Source of the DNA: Massilia sp. PDC64
GTDB taxonomy: Bacteria; Pseudomonadota; Gammaproteobacteria; Burkholderiales; Burkholderiaceae_D
Length of the DNA stretch: 64,000 nucleotides
NCBI RefSeq assembly: GCF_900101265.1
Contig: NZ_FMZS01000006.1
Span: 1-64,000 of the forward strand
Direction of reading: 5' to 3'
Under the pieces are notes generated by a model. It saw nothing but the letters and a program-made list of their open reading frames with translations. It was not told the DNA's origin and did no database searches. Both the position numbers and the translations under genes were made by a program. How positions within the stretch are numbered: the first letter of the stretch is position 1; each line of letters begins with the position of its first letter. Shown piece after piece: positions 63,589 to 64,000 of this stretch.

Positions 63589-64000
63589 ATGGCTTACGAA
63601 AACCTGATGGTTTTTACCGGCAATGCCAATCCGGCGCTAGCAGAAGGGGTCGCAAAAAACCTCGGCATTCCTCTCGGCAAAGCCGTGGTCTCGAAGTTCT
63701 CCGACGGCGAAGTCATGGTCGAAATCAACGAGAACGTTCGTGGCAAGGACGTCTTCGTTCTGCAATCGACCTGCGCTCCCACCAATGACAACCTGATGGA
63801 AATCATGCTGATGGTCGACGCTCTCAAGCGCGCATCGGCAGGCCGCATCACCGCGGCGATTCCTTACTTCGGCTACGCCCGCCAGGACCGCCGTCCGCGT
63901 TCCGCACGCGTCGCGATCTCGGCCAAGGTGGTTGCGAACATGCTGGAAGAAGCCGGCGTCGAGCGCGTCCTGATCATGGACCTGCACGCCGACCAGATCC
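63589..64000 (+). CDS. prs: Ribose-phosphate pyrophosphokinase, N-terminal part
   Basis: The frame opens with ATG at 63589 and runs past the window end (137 codons seen). It reads [40 protein letters not shown] and the PRPP-synthase signature [20 protein letters not shown], then MDLHADQI. The enzyme makes PRPP from ribose 5-phosphate and ATP for nucleotide, His and Trp synthesis. Upstream 63514-63588 holds no clear ribosome binding site beyond GGGA. Confidence 0.96.
   Translation, partial: MAYENLMVFTGNANPALAEGVAKNLGIPLGKAVVSKFSDGEVMVEINENVRGKDVFVLQSTCAPTNDNLMEIMLMVDALKRASAGRITAAIPYFGYARQDRRPRSARVAISAKVVANMLEEAGVERVLIMDLHADQI

Overview
The window is a chromosomal segment of a GC-rich Gram-negative bacterium, most likely a betaproteobacterium of the order Burkholderiales. 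The Oxalobacteraceae (Massilia/Telluria-like) fit best. This placement is an inference from gene order (tuf-rpsJ, S10-spc-alpha with infA-rpmJ after secY; engB-cytochrome c4-resB-ccsB-msrPQ-lysA-lptM-cyaY-mrcA-pilMNOPQ-aroKB; lolB-ispE-tRNA-Gln-prs), strong GC3 bias and protein style. I saw no insertion sequence, prophage, integrase or CRISPR array; nearly all of the window is core chromosome.

Layout. 1-692: the end of tuf, then rpsJ with its own promoter and a strong terminator. 776-7664: a 7-kb block that splits rpsJ from the rest of the S10 operon. It holds a GNAT acetyltransferase, an 8-oxoguanine-deaminase-like amidohydrolase with an NCS2 purine permease, an unknown membrane protein, a LacI-type regulator, an MscS-type channel and tRNA-Val. 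7809-22108: rplC to rplQ, the S10, spc and alpha clusters with secY, infA, rpmJ and rpoA, punctuated by structured leaders before rplC, rplN, rpsD and rpoA and by a terminator between rpoA and rplQ. 22172-31285: dsbD, then an envelope-stress-like cluster (Spy/CpxP-like protein divergent from an OmpR/EnvZ-like pair, an RND adaptor and an RND pump).

31451-32917: an unknown TonB-like-architecture protein and a one-domain DsbC relative. 32920-34640 (minus): engB and hemB. 34816-40872: cytochrome c4, System II cytochrome c maturation (resB, ccsB), the periplasmic methionine sulfoxide reductase MsrPQ and a 60-aa membrane peptide. 40855-45228: lysA, lptM, cyaY and mrcA, with a REP-like palindromic element. 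45527-50577: the type IV pilus assembly operon pilMNOPQ. A large Ig-like lipoprotein follows, then an in-frame aroK-aroB fusion and dgt. 55455-59790 (minus): mutM, a dynamin-like GTPase and mutY tightly linked, then a VOC protein. 59895-64000: a TPR lipoprotein, lolB, ispE, tRNA-Gln and the start of prs.

Themes. DsbD, cytochrome c4, ResB/CcsB and MsrPQ form a periplasmic redox set. mutM/mutY (GO repair) and the 8-oxoguanine-deaminase-like enzyme both deal with oxidised guanine but lie far apart. The most interesting unexplained items are a candidate purine-sensing riboswitch before the NCS2 permease (4131-4225), the mutM-dynamin-mutY operon, the AroKB fusion, a C33 anticodon loop in tRNA-Val, two perfect stem-loops inside infA, and the Spy/two-component/RND cluster with OmpR-type boxes.
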